64,000 bases of DNA, from positions 38,746,470-38,810,469 of the forward strand of contig NC_053146.1 of assembly GCF_016808335.1 (NCBI RefSeq). Reading direction: 5' to 3'. The stretch is from Panicum virgatum. Its lineage: Eukaryota > Streptophyta > Magnoliopsida > Poales > Poaceae. Both the position numbers and the translations under genes were made by a program. The notes below the pieces were generated by a model. That model was not told where the DNA came from and made no database searches. It worked only from the letters and a program-made list of their open reading frames with translations. Shown one piece after another: positions 48,201 to 57,250 of this stretch (positions within the stretch are counted from its first letter, which is position 1; every line of letters begins with the position of its first letter).

Positions 48201-48630
48201 GGCCGCCCAGGACCCTCGCCTCTAGCTCATCAGCGTCAGCGTACCACTGTCCTGAGAGTGCCGCCACTTTCATCAGCGGGTAATTCGTGGTGGCAGCACC
48301 AGGTTTGGTGGTGGTAAGGGGACCATGCAGCTCGAGAGGGTGAGGCTTCTTGGCAGGCTTAGGGTTTTGATGGGGGTTTGCTGTGTTTTCAGGGGTTTGC
48401 TGGGGTTGTTCCGAATGTGGTTTTGGAGGTTTTTTCATGGGGCCGGACTTGCGGAAGTCGGAGTCATCGAAGCCGCCGGAGGAGCCTCCGGCACCGGGCA
48501 GGAAGCCAAGGGTGGAGGCGAATGTGGCGACGTCAGACTTGAGCGCGTCTATGTCCTCCCCGTCACCTCCTCCCGCCGAGGGCTTCTTTGATTTCTTGGT
48601 GCGCTTCGATTTGGGGCTCGGCTCAGCCAT
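36264..48630 (-). CDS. NOC1/MAK21/CEBPZ-type ribosome-biogenesis factor (SWA2-like), 16 exons
   Basis: The NOC1 family acts in the nucleolus, with NOC2, in assembly and export of pre-60S ribosomes. The plant member is SLOW WALKER2. Exons: 48630-47952, 47620-47545, 46164-46045, 45564-45489, 44303-44235, 44039-43959, 43820-43749, 43604-43512, 42919-42731, 42583-42500, 42404-42261, 41715-41626, 38312-38230, 38157-37876, 37628-37391, 36917-36264. All junctions are GT-AG and phases agree, giving 3030 nt (1009 aa), close to the family's usual length. A basic start (KSKRTKKSKK) resembles a nuclear signal. Helical repeats fill residues about 190-480. The CBF/Mak21 domain lies at about 485-790, including SYCNADRVSWWELTVLASHV. 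The C-terminus is acidic (about 840-930), then basic. Exon 15 was placed using the conserved SYCNADR junction; the alternative acceptor 8 bases on gives a stop. Intron 12 (3.3 kb) is enlarged by transposons. Confidence 0.93.
38595..38700 (+). mobile_element. 5'-truncated SINE-like insertion in NOC1 intron 12
   Basis: The 106-bp insert contains AAAGGCTTGCC, CAGACCCCA, GGGAGCT and GCACTGGGTCTG and ends in CCTTTTTTACC. These words are typical of the 3' half of the grass Au-type SINE. A 13-bp direct repeat, AGAACGAGCAAGG, flanks it (38582-38594 and 38701-38713). The tRNA-like head is missing. Confidence 0.6.
39489..40523. mobile_element. hAT element, 1035 bp, in NOC1 intron 12
   Basis: The perfect 8-bp target duplication GTGAGTTC lies at 39481-39488 and 40524-40531. 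The element starts CCATGTTATC and ends GAAAACATGG, a short inverted repeat. Both subterminal regions carry many GACTAGTCG/CGACTAATCG words in both orientations. The interior holds a TATA-like stretch (GGTATATAGAGGTATAT, about 39730) and a Ser-rich, C-rich frame. It has no transposase domain, so it is non-autonomous. Confidence 0.85.
40622..40880. mobile_element. Stowaway (Tc1/mariner) MITE, 259 bp, in NOC1 intron 12
   Basis: It begins CTCCCTCCAGGTTGGTAAA and ends TTTACCAACACGGAGGGAG, with TA on both sides (40620-40621 and 40881-40882). CTCCCTCC termini and a TA target define Stowaway. Inner arms also pair (AGAAGTCGTTT with AAACGACTTC). Confidence 0.92.
41320..41398 (+). mobile_element. Possible SINE 3' remnant in NOC1 intron 12
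   Basis: GGGTTTCATCTCTACCCTACC followed by CAACTTGCTTGGGGCCAAAAG and a TTGTGTTGTTG tail resembles the 3' part of grass SINEs that end in TTG repeats. No target duplication or head region was identified. Confidence 0.35.
45298..45428. mobile_element. Small hAT MITE, 131 bp, in NOC1 intron 4
   Basis: The perfect 8-bp target duplication CTGTTATG lies at 45290-45297 and 45429-45436. Ends are CAGTATTTTAAAGGC and GCCTTTATAACACTG, an imperfect inverted repeat of the hAT type. The interior repeats GGCGAGCTGGG and CCTAGGC(A/G)AC words. Confidence 0.85.
46515..46616. repeat. Tandem repeat, 3 x 34 bp, in NOC1 intron 2
   Basis: Three consecutive 34-bp units start ATTAATGCATGTTA(T/C)AAAG. The last two are identical. 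The repeat lies inside the intron between exons 2 and 3. Confidence 0.9.
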
Positions 48631-50106
48631 GGTTAGATGCGGCGGGTGCGCGGCTGCAGGGGCTAGAGCGGCGGGAGCACGGCTGCAGGGGCTAGAGCGG
48701 GGTTGGGACCCTGGGCGGCAGCGGCGCGATGGACTCGGGGGGTGGAGATCCTGAGCAGCTGCGGCGGCGGGGCGGACCCGGGGGCGGAGAGCCTGGGGCG
48801 ACGGCGCGGTGGCACGACAGACCGGGGCGGCCCCGGCGGCGAGGATGGGCGACGGGATGGAAGATGCGCGAGTAGAAGAAAGTCAGGGTCTCAGAGAGGA
48901 AGAGAACGGGCGGCGGCGGTGGCGCGCGGACAGAGAAGGGTGCTAATGGGCTGGATGGGCTAGGGTTAGATGATAAAGTGGACCTTGTGGGCTGGCTTCC
49001 AGTGCTGACAATGATCTGATCATGCTGGGTCGGATCGGTTTCGGGGTCCGATGAAAAAGAATCCTGTATTTTTTATTTCCTTATCGGCCACGGAGCTGCA
49101 TTGTTCAACCCAAGCCCAACCCGACACGTGGTTGGGTTGTGTCAACTCTAATTTTTGGATCGAGTTGGTTTTTCAGATAACAATCGGCCTATGCTTAGCT
49201 CAATTTTATTGTGGGTTAAAAATTTCGACCCAAAACCGGTTCATATATTCACTCTGCTCACTTGGATTGTCAATCAACCAGCCAGCAGTATTTTTTCTCA
49301 CACCAAATCAGTACTAGCCATCAGCCACCAGCCAGCAGTACTTTTCTTTCATAATAAATCAGCACCAGCCACCTGCCACAGTCAAACAAATAGATTGAAT
49401 GACATTTGACAAGGTAGGGTCGGGTCGATTTTTCCAGACGGATTGGGTCATGTTTGTTGGGTCGGGCGGTCCACGATCAGGTGGCATTCCATTTAACGTA
49501 GCCTTCTCCTTTCTTTTGCCCTATTTGATTCCGCTTGTAGGCTATTTTCTTTGACCCTCATGCTTGCATATAAGCGGTTGCAAACGTGCAATTCTAACCA
49601 CAATGGATTCTATTGAAAAAACGACGATCCCATCCACACAATTTGTTTTCTTCCACTTACCACACAAGCAACTTAGTACAAAAGAAGGAAAACAATACTC
49701 ACTTTGCTTAAGTGGTTCAAGCCTCGCATTTCTAATAAGCGAAAATAATTGGGATTGTCAACACCGAGCTTATCAAAACAACAATTTCTCCATAAAATAA
49801 CTTATCAGAAAAGTTTTGCTTCTTGAATAAGTGAGTTTCGAAAAAATAAAACTAAACTGGGCTTGTTTCTCGTTTGCTCAGTCTCTTTATTTTCCCCCTT
49901 TATTTTGTAGTTACTTTATGGTTCTTATCGTTCCATATCGGGTGTTGACCATTGTCAAGTACCAATTTTGCAAGTCTATTTATCTAACCAATTTTGCCAG
50001 TCAATTTATCTAGAAAATAAAGAAAAATAAAGTAGAGCTTGCATCTCCTACATACGTATTAGTTTATGATAATATTTTCCCACATGTCCTCTGAATTTTA
50101 TTGATA
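48631..50106. other. NOC1 promoter side and intergenic stretch
   Basis: 48631-48960 is GC-rich and probably the 5' UTR and promoter of the NOC1-type gene on the minus strand. At about 49275-49380 a unit of roughly 50 bp (CAACCAGCCAGCAGTA, then AAATCAG) occurs twice in tandem, resembling grass MITE ends. No other gene was seen. Confidence 0.4.
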
Positions 50107-50343
50107 CTAGCAAATATGCCTCCGCGTTGCAATGGGAAAATATAGAAATATATTGATTAGCGTATGTATTTTATAGTAACATAGTACATATCGATTGATG
50201 ACTTTACTAGTTATTTTCTATTTTACCTACCAAACACTAATTCTAAACAGCTTGGGATCCTTAACTCAACATATGGTCACCGATCAGAACTCCGATTGAC
50301 GGGTCAATGAATCATTACTTGCTTTATTTAGTAATAGTAGAGA
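50107..50343 (-). mobile_element. Miniature Helitron, 237 bp
   Basis: Read on the minus strand, it starts TCTCTACTATTACTAAA at 50343 and ends GCAACGCGGAGGC...TTTGCTAG at 50107. The base before it is A and the base after it is T, the A|T insertion site of Helitrons. The 5' end fits TCTMTACTA and the 3' end is CTAG. The expected 3' hairpin (CCCATTGCAACGCGG) is imperfect. With no coding capacity it must depend on a full-length Helitron elsewhere. Confidence 0.8.
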
Positions 50344-51403
50344 TGTAGGGAATTGAACATATTTAAGAAGAAAACACACCTAAGGTGGCAAGAAGTACAA
50401 CTCCAACCAACCACATGTGCCACCTCAACAAATAAGTGTCTAGAATAACATTAAAGCCACATACAAAAATAGTGAAAATTAGCTCGTCCACTTTTAGGGA
50501 TATAGATGAAGTCTCGCTCAGTAAAGAGAGTTATAGATTCGTAGAAGAGGATCAGAGTACGCGCGTTTCAAAAGGCAGCTAGCCAATGAAAGTAAGTGGA
50601 AAAAATATAGTACTTCTGTACTGATCCCTCCGGGGCTCCCGGTTGTCATATGGATCAAAGGCTCATAAAATTACTTAACCGACATAAACTGTGTGGAACA
50701 CCGACCATGGACAAGAGGGACCACCTGCCAGCCACCTTGTGAAAGGTGGTGGCTAGAGGCAATTCTCATGGTTCGGCTGAACGAGGCAGGCGCTGCCTCC
50801 CCTCCAGCCAACACATGGCAGCTCCTGGTGACTTTCAGATAACGGTTGTGCATGTCTCCACCTGTTTTACCACCACAACCGATCTGTACAAGACTTTAAA
50901 TAAGAGGGAGAGGTCTCCATTTAGAACACACACCCAAGAAGCTCATTCTATTATTCTCTTTTCCCTCATTGCAGTTAGTCCTAGTAGAGTTTAGGCTGAA
51001 GTAGCTCTTCTTTAGGTTCTTAGGTTATATCCAATAAGTATGACTTTTAGTACAGTTCAATCATAGTATAATTAGCCCTTCATAAAAATTTCACCACAAG
51101 TGGATCATAGAAGCTATATTTATGAATTATTGCAATCACTTATAGAAAAGTATGGATCTAAAGTTATATCAAAAATTTTGTCCTAAAGCATACTATATTA
51201 TATGTTCATTGTATATATCTACTCATGTGGAGTCCAATAAAATTAGAATTCTATTTTATATTTTTTCTATGATTTACTATAATTTTTTAAACATTTAATG
51301 GAAATAAATAAAAAATGAAAAGATAAAACCATACCACTGTAGCAAAATCGGGCTACGTACCCACCGTGAGGGTTGAGTATCTGGTTTTGCAAATGTGAGG
51401 GAG
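50344..51403. other. Intergenic stretch, nothing recognised
   Basis: No gene or terminal repeats were seen. 51000-51300 is strongly AT-rich. Confidence 0.3.
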
Positions 51404-51406
51404 TTA

Positions 51407-51833
51407 GAGCATCTCCAAGAGTTTGCCATATTTTATTTGGCATATCTTGTGTTTTGCCAACTTCTAAAAAAATATGCCAAGTAAAAAAAGAGCTTATCTC
51501 CAACAGTTTGGCATAATTCACTTGCCAAATCCAGATCTAACTTACATCAGGAACCCTGAGAGAGAAACAAAATTATATTTATGCCCTTCCACCTTTTGAA
51601 AACTTAAATCAGGAACCCTTCTCTGTTATTTATTTCTTTATTCACCCTCCCACCTGACTAGAAACCACGATGCCAACCGCACGTCGCGCGCGTATATTTA
51701 CGCGCTGGAGGCTGGTTTTTCCAAGTTGCCAAAAATTGCCAAGTCTTTTGCCAAACTGTTGGAGGAGTATTTTTAATATTTTTACCAAAAATCAAAGATG
51801 GCAACTCGATTTACCAAACTGCTGGAGATGCTC
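51407..51833. mobile_element. PIF/Harbinger MITE, copy 1 (427 bp, complete)
   Basis: The ends GAGCATCTCCAAGAGTTTG and CAAACTGCTGGAGATGCTC are inverted, with TTA on both sides (51404-51406 and 51834-51836). Inner words TTTGCCA and CTCCAACAGTTTGG recur in both halves. A second, 3'-truncated copy lies at 58635-59049. Confidence 0.9.
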
Positions 51834-51836
51834 TTA

Positions 51837-52493
51837 GAAATTCGAATTCGATGAGTGATATAATACACCATTGATACCTTGAGGGTGTTATATAGACTTT
51901 TCCTCTAATATTCCAAATAGCTTCTATATTCTTACGTTATAAAATAGTATACCAATGACCCGTAAAAATATGTTTCGATAGCGCAATAAGAAGCAACGTA
52001 TAACGTATGGGTTGTACTAGTGTCGTCTTTCAAAACATCCTCTCTTGTACAACTAGCTACTTAATTATTTTTTTTTTTCTAAAAACCATATATTTTAAAA
52101 TGAAGAATGTATAAATTATAGCAGGCCTAGCTTTTAGTTTTTTTTATACGAATGGTTTTTGTTTTTTTTTCACGGAAGCTAATTCATTCTGCAATATGAA
52201 TATTGGCTATAAAATCACTCGATGAGATTAGCACCGTTCTTTTTTTCTCATCATCCCATGATAATCACCCGGTTGATCAAGTTTGAAGCATTAGAAATCA
52301 GGCGAGATTGATTGAGACTATGCCACGGCATTGACAACGAACCAAGGAATCTGCCACAATATATATACATCTATGTCGAGGGAGGGTTAGTTGTCTGCTC
52401 GATTGATCACGGGAGGTAGGTTTAGAGTGCTGCCTCTGTAAAGTTGTGAGTTCTACTCCAGCGGGAAGTAACATTTAAGTCTTCTAAACACTT
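51837..52493. other. AT-rich spacer
   Basis: Long T runs near 52065-52080 and 52138-52170. No gene was seen. It ends with the left copy of the LINE target duplication (52477-52493). Confidence 0.3.
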
Positions 52494-53784
52494 AAATGTT
52501 ATCCAAACGCCTGGAGGCAATGTTATCGTCTTAAAGGTGGATGAGCTCGTAAACCCAATTGATGGCAGATGGGATGAAGAATTGATCAGATCCATCTTCT
52601 GACTGGTGGATGTTCACAGGATCTTACAAATCCCAATCCGTCCTGGGAGAGAAGACCTGGTGGCATGGCACCCAAACCGGAATGGAATTTTCTCGGTGAA
52701 ATCGGCCTATCATTGTCAGTGGAATTACAAATTTGGCTCGCTGACGCTCCCAGCAGGTGGAGTTTCAGTTGAATCAGTTTGGAAAAAATTATGGAAGCTT
52801 GCAATCCCAGCCAAGGTGAAAATCTTTGCATGGCGAGCGCTCCACGGTGCTATCCCGTGCCTTGTAGTCCTGGCTAATAAGCATATACTGAATTAGGTGA
52901 ATTGTCCAATGTGCCAGACAGAAGCGAAGGATATTAGACACATCCTATTCTCCTGTAGCCGAGCAAGGGAGGTGTGGAGTTCACTGGGAATTTGGCAGCA
53001 CATTGAAAGTTTGTTGTTGATTGACCGATCGGGTTCGGTGCTCATTCAGGAGATTATCATAAGGGGTGGCGAGGAAGAGAAGCTGAAGCTTGGGCTACCT
53101 GAGCTTATTCTCACTGGTTGTTGGCATATTTGGTGGCAAAGGAGACAACTAGTGCATGGGGAGGTAATCCAGATCCCGGCGAGGGCGATCGATTGCAGCT
53201 ATTGCGACAAACTATGCGGGTGCAACACAGAAATCGACTGTAAGCAATCAAGGCTGGCGGAGGCCTTCCGAGAGATGTTTGATGATCAACATTGATGGCT
53301 CCTATCATGAGAACAAAGGAGAGGGAAGCACGGGTGCGGTGATCAGAGACTCGGCTGGGACTTTTGTTGCTGCTGCACACAGCTTTATCCCCCATGCCCT
53401 TGATGCAGCGACATCTGAAGCAGCTGCGCTGAGAGATGGGCTCCTACTAGTACTAGCACAACTAATTGGCTGCACTCGTGTGGAAATCCAGTCTGATTCT
53501 GTGGAAGTGGTGCAAACAATGATCGAAGGTGGTTTCTCGGCTACGGCTGCTGTTGCTATCTTTGATGAAATAGCTGTTTTGTGGAAGGGGTTCAGGGAGA
53601 TTTCGATTAGCCACTGTAATGGAGAGGTCAATATAGTAGCTCATGAATTAGCTAGGCAAGCTTTTGTTCAACATAATTCTCAGGTTTGGATAGATGATCC
53701 TCCTTCATTTATTTTCCATCACCTTGTAAATGATGTAACCATATTGGTGAATCAATAAAGCTTGCCTGAAGTATCAAAAAAAAA
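52494..53784 (+). mobile_element. 5'-truncated LINE with zf-RVT and RNase H, 17-bp target duplication
   Basis: AAGTCTTCTAAACACTT occurs at 52477-52493 and 53785-53801, flanking the insert. The insert ends in an A tract after TGCCTGAAGTATC. Its coding part runs from a 5' truncation straight into the end of a reverse-transcriptase ORF. The zf-RVT region is at about 52660-53110 (VKIFAWRALHGAIP, NCPMCQTEAKDIRHILFSC). An RVT_3-type RNase H follows at 53279-53758 (INIDGSYHENKGEGSTGAVI, then HELARQAFVQ). Stops at about 52602 and 52894 and a frameshift before the RNase H show it is dead. The clear duplication implies a fairly recent insertion. Confidence 0.88.
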
Positions 53785-53825
53785 AGTCTTCTAAACACTT
53801 GGGGCTTCCTCCACCTCTAAAAATT

Positions 53826-54335
53826 AAGTCTTTTTTGGATTGGTACTATTAGAATTTTTGAATTTTGGAGAAATACCGTTACTCTTAGTCTATTTTGAAT
53901 TCTACCATTACAATTCTGGAACTCTCACACGAAAGCCATGAAGTACGCTTCGGATCCACTCGGACCCAGCTGCATGCGTATGCAGGGGCTGTGTATTTTC
54001 ATATGGACACTTATGCGTACGCGGCGGCTGTGTATTTTCATATGGACACTTATGCGTACGCGGCGGCGCTGGAGAAGTGATGGTGGTGCTGCATCTAATC
54101 GGAAGTGCGTGATACCGAATGGGTCATAGGAAGAAGAAGAGGGAGGGAGGCGAGGAGGAAGACAGAGGGCATAAGTGTCCATATAAAAATACACAACCGC
54201 CGTGTACGCCTGCAGCTAGGTCCGAGTGGATCCAAAACGTACTTTATGGCATTCGTATGAGAGTCTCATAATTGTAATAGTAGGATTCAAAATAGATGAA
54301 TAGTAATGGTACCAATTCAAAAAATCTAAAATTTA
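53826..54335. mobile_element. Foldback-like element with about 170-bp inverted arms
   Basis: Left arm about 53826-54012 and right arm about 54178-54335 are inverted copies. TGGATTGGTAC, TATTTTGAATTCTAC, CATTACAATT, GGATCCACTCGGACC and ATATGGACACTTATG on the left all recur inverted on the right. The left arm carries a 39-bp tandem duplication (53987-54025 and 54026-54064). The loop has no domain. Exact termini and target duplication could not be set. Confidence 0.7.
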
Positions 54336-54469
54336 ATTAAGTATACAACTATATCATTTTGATTTTTCCTCCCCGTTGTTCCATTTCCATGGAAAACAGT
54401 GCGCCAAGGTGGGTCCATACAGTAGGGGTTTCTATATAACTTGTGGAAGCTGTTAAAGGAATATAGCTT

Positions 54470-54690
54470 TAACGCTCATTAGGCTCAAATTAGAGATCTG
54501 AATTCAATATTAAAAAAATAGATTCAACATTTTAAAAAATATGGGTCAATATTTTAAAAGTAGTAGATTCAACATTTTTTAGAAACATAAATCAACATTT
54601 TGAAACAAATACTAACATCAACATTTTTCACAACTTGTTTCAACATTTAAAAAAATAGATTCAATATTTTCCAAAATGTAGATCAACTTT
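54470..54690. repeat. Degenerate TTCAACATTTT repeats
   Basis: About eight loose copies of (GA)TTCAACATTTT(A)n or ATCAACATTTT occur between 54498 and 54690, spaced about 20-35 bases apart. They are too diverged for a strict tandem array. Confidence 0.6.
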
Positions 54691-54814
54691 TTTAAAAATA
54701 GATTTTCCAACTACTTCTTCTCCGCCAACGGCAGCGGCGGTGCCATTCACGAGGTGTGGGGAGCAGTAGATGACACCGTGCGGGCACGTGGGATTGAGAT
54801 TCAGTGACATTCCA

Positions 54815-54895
54815 CGGTGACATTCTCGGTGACATTGAGTCACCGACATGTGATCCCCACATGTCGGTGACTCAATGTCACCGAGAATGTCACCG
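54815..54895. repeat. Perfect 38-bp inverted repeat with 5-base loop
   Basis: Arms 54815-54852 and 54858-54895 are exactly complementary, with loop ATCCC. Each arm itself contains GGTGACATTCTCGGTGACATT, an internal direct repeat of GGTGACATT. Confidence 0.95.
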
Positions 54896-55110
54896 AGTCT
54901 GTGTCCGGGGCGAGGGGAGTCCCAGGCGGACTCAGATTGGGTGACTTAGGCATGTCACAGTGTGACATTTCGTCCATCATGGTCGCTCGAAACGAATCCA
55001 ACGACTTCCGTTTTCACCAGCTAACAAAGCGCGACGGCGTCCAATACCGCACTCGCGCTCGCCATCCCGCGCGTCAAGGCGTGGCCCCTACCACCGCGCT
55101 CGCCGAGTCC

Positions 55111-55276
55111 CGCGCAGGAGAGGTGAGGCCGCTCCGCCGGCTGGCCGTCGCACGAGCTGGGAGGCGGGCTCGTCACCGCGAGTGGGGAGGCGGGCGGCCG
55201 CCGCATGCGTGGAGACAGGCTCGCCGCCCCTCCCGTCGGGCTACCGCGAGCGGAGAGGCAGCGGCAGGCTGTCGGG
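55111..55276 (+). repeat. Inverted duplication, left arm
   Basis: From CGCGCAGGAGAGGTGAGGCC to GCGGCAGGCTGTCGGG this segment matches the reverse complement of 56150-57202 once the hAT insertion there is removed. A short outer match, CAGATTGGGTGAC, lies near 54931-54944 with its inverted copy near 57207-57220. Confidence 0.75.
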
Positions 55277-55377
55277 CCCATCGCTTCGAGTAGTGCTGGG
55301 CTGCTAGTGGGCGTCTGCCGTGCCTCCGCAAGGGAGGAAGCCATCAGGCGCATGGAGGCGGTTCTAATTTCAACCTT

Positions 55378-55599
55378 GAGGGCATGGCTAATAACACAGT
55401 CTGCTAGCCGGCTGTCTGCAGGGCCTTACGCCCGCTTGTGCGCCTGCGGAAGGCTTCATGCGAGCGATTGAGCTTATCCGGGCCCACGAGCAGTGTTTGG
55501 AGCGCCAGCTGAGACGGGCGGTAAGCTAAACGCCAGGTTTCTTCTCTCTCCTCCACATAGGATTTAGCCAGCTTACAGCCATTTATAATACTTGCTCTG
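55378..55599. mobile_element. MITE between the inverted arms
   Basis: GAGGGCATGGCTAATAACACAG on the left pairs imperfectly with TTATAATACTTGCTCTGA on the right, with GCTAGCCGGCTG and CCAGCTTACAGCC just inside. This resembles a common grass MITE with GGCTAATAATACAGCC-like ends. Confidence 0.45.
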
Positions 55600-55809
55600 A
55601 GTGTGAATAACTGTACTTCGACTTTCAGCCTGGAGTGTTAAATAGACATTAAGCCAAGAGTTGTTTTCTTTGGATGCACAAAGTTCATTGATAAATATGA
55701 GAAACATACATATGGTGAATAAACAGAATTAAGGTGCAAATCAGAGCCCAAGTAACAAGAAATTTGATGAAGATGACCGGAGCACCCAAATGTTTGAATA
55801 ACTGAAAGA
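55600..55809. other. Spacer sequence
   Basis: AT-rich sequence between a MITE and the U-box gene fragment. Nothing recognised. Confidence 0.3.
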
Positions 55810-56110
55810 CAATGCATTCCAAATCTCGAACAGGTCCAGGAGCCCCGCCACGACATTGTCCTGCACGACCGCATCCGCGGAGGAGAGCAAGTGGAGCAGC
55901 CACGACATGGCGCGGGCGTCCACGAGGCACGCCAGGTAGAAGAGGTTGCGCTTCGAGAGCATGCATGCCTCGTGTGTCGCCTTCCTCCGAGGTTGTCCAG
56001 GACAGCTTCGCGACGAGGAACGCGGCCGCCGGCCGCCGGGCCAAAGGGCGTGTCGGTCCGGTCAATTGCGCACCGGTGCTTGCTGCCGCTGATCTCATGG
56101 GGCGGGGCCG
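55810..56110 (-). pseudogene. U-box/ARM-repeat E3 ubiquitin ligase fragment
   Basis: On the minus strand one frame gives RPAAAFLVAKLS and, after a frameshift near 55975, another gives KRNLFYLACLVDARAMSWLLHLLSSADAVVQDN and then VAGLLDLF. This is the armadillo-repeat pattern of plant U-box ligases (LVxAGAVPWLLxLLSSxDAxVQDNAVAGLLNLS). Only about 100 residues of one or two repeats survive. The usual Gly of VDAGA is Arg. It lies between two arms of an inverted duplication, so it was probably carried there by rearrangement or a transposon. Coding function is unlikely. Confidence 0.6.
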
Positions 56111-56251
56111 GCGCCGCGGCTGAGGAGCAGCTGCTCGATGACCATGCACCCCGACAGCCTGCCGCTGCCTCTCCGCTCGCGGCGGCCCCACTGGAGGGGC
56201 GGCGATCCTGCCTCCACACGTGCTGCGACCGCCCGCCTCCCCAGTCCCCAC

Positions 56252-57123
56252 CAGGGTTTTTTTCCGACCGGAACCGGTCCGGAAACCGCGGTTACCGGTC
56301 TAACCGGTCCGGACTGGTTCCGGTACCGGCCGGTTTGAAACCAGCCCAATTCAAAACTTCAAATTTGAATTTCAAAAAATAAAAAATTCCTAAAAATACT
56401 TCAAGTTGCGACGAATCAATTTTTTTCAAATATTCGTTCATTTAGTATACTTTACGGGCATGTAAAGTTAAACCAAAAAAATAAAAAGAAAAAATGGGCC
56501 GGCCCATTAAGGCCCACTTTGGCCCGAATGCGCCGGCGACCTATTGAAGAGTCCAGAACGCACGCCGCACCCAGAACCCTACCCCCTCCCACCGCGCGAC
56601 CCCTCCGCCGCCCCCATGCCGCGACCGGTGCTCGCAGCCGACCAGCCGCCCGGATACCAAACCGCTTCTCAAATGGGGGTCCACCCATTCATACGTTGAA
56701 TTTTTATTGATGTGTATCAGTGTATGCACGATTATGACTATGGTATTTGTATGCACACTTATGACTACGGTATTTGTATGCACGCTTATTACTATTATAT
56801 TTATATGCATGATTAGAAATTATTGCTTTGATGTGATCTTTTACATTAATATGTGCATAGCTCATGCCAAAATTTTCATTTATTTCACACCGAGGAACCA
56901 TTTTAAAACCGTCGGTTTTTTGTTTAAATCACCGGTTACCGCTCAAACCGGAGCGGTTTGCTGGCCTAACCGGGCGGCTAACCGCTAGAAACCGGTTTAA
57001 CTGTAGTTTTTTTGTTTAGAATTTGAATTTGGCCGGTTTTTTCCGATAACCGGTCAAACCGGCCTGGTATACCGTAACCGGTGGACGGCGGTTTGGTCCC
57101 ACCGGTCGGTAAAAAAAACCCTG
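56252..57123. mobile_element. hAT-like element, 872 bp, with perfect 8-bp target duplication
   Basis: GTCCCCAC lies at 56244-56251 and 57124-57131. The element begins CAGGGTTTTTTTCCGACCGG and ends ACCGGTCGGTAAAAAAAACCCTG when read through, an inverted repeat with one gap. Both ends are packed with ACCGGT/AACCGG words. No transposase is present. A 27-bp tandem repeat occupies 56724-56814. Confidence 0.88.
56724..56814. repeat. 27-bp tandem repeat inside the hAT element
   Basis: Three full units and part of a fourth, each starting ATGCA(C/T)(G/A)(A/C)TTAT(G/T)ACTA. The third unit has several changes. Confidence 0.85.
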
Positions 57124-57250
57124 GTCCCCACTCGCGGCGAAGAGCCCACCTCCCAGCCCGTGCAATGGCCAGCCGGCGGAGCGGCCTCACCTCTCCTGCG
57201 CAAGACATGTCACCCAATCTGTGTCCCAGGCAGGCATCGTCCCTTGCTAA

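Larger units (their letters stand above)
56150..57202 (-). repeat. Inverted duplication, right arm (interrupted by a hAT element)
   Basis: 56150-56251 and 57132-57202, read on the minus strand, together match 55111-55276. The hAT element and its duplicated target (56252-57131) split the arm at GTGGGGA(C). Confidence 0.75.

Noticed and set aside
55021..55353. 110-codon minus-strand frame
   Set aside because: It covers the left inverted arm and is Arg/Ala/Pro-rich. No U-box or ARM motif could be placed in it.
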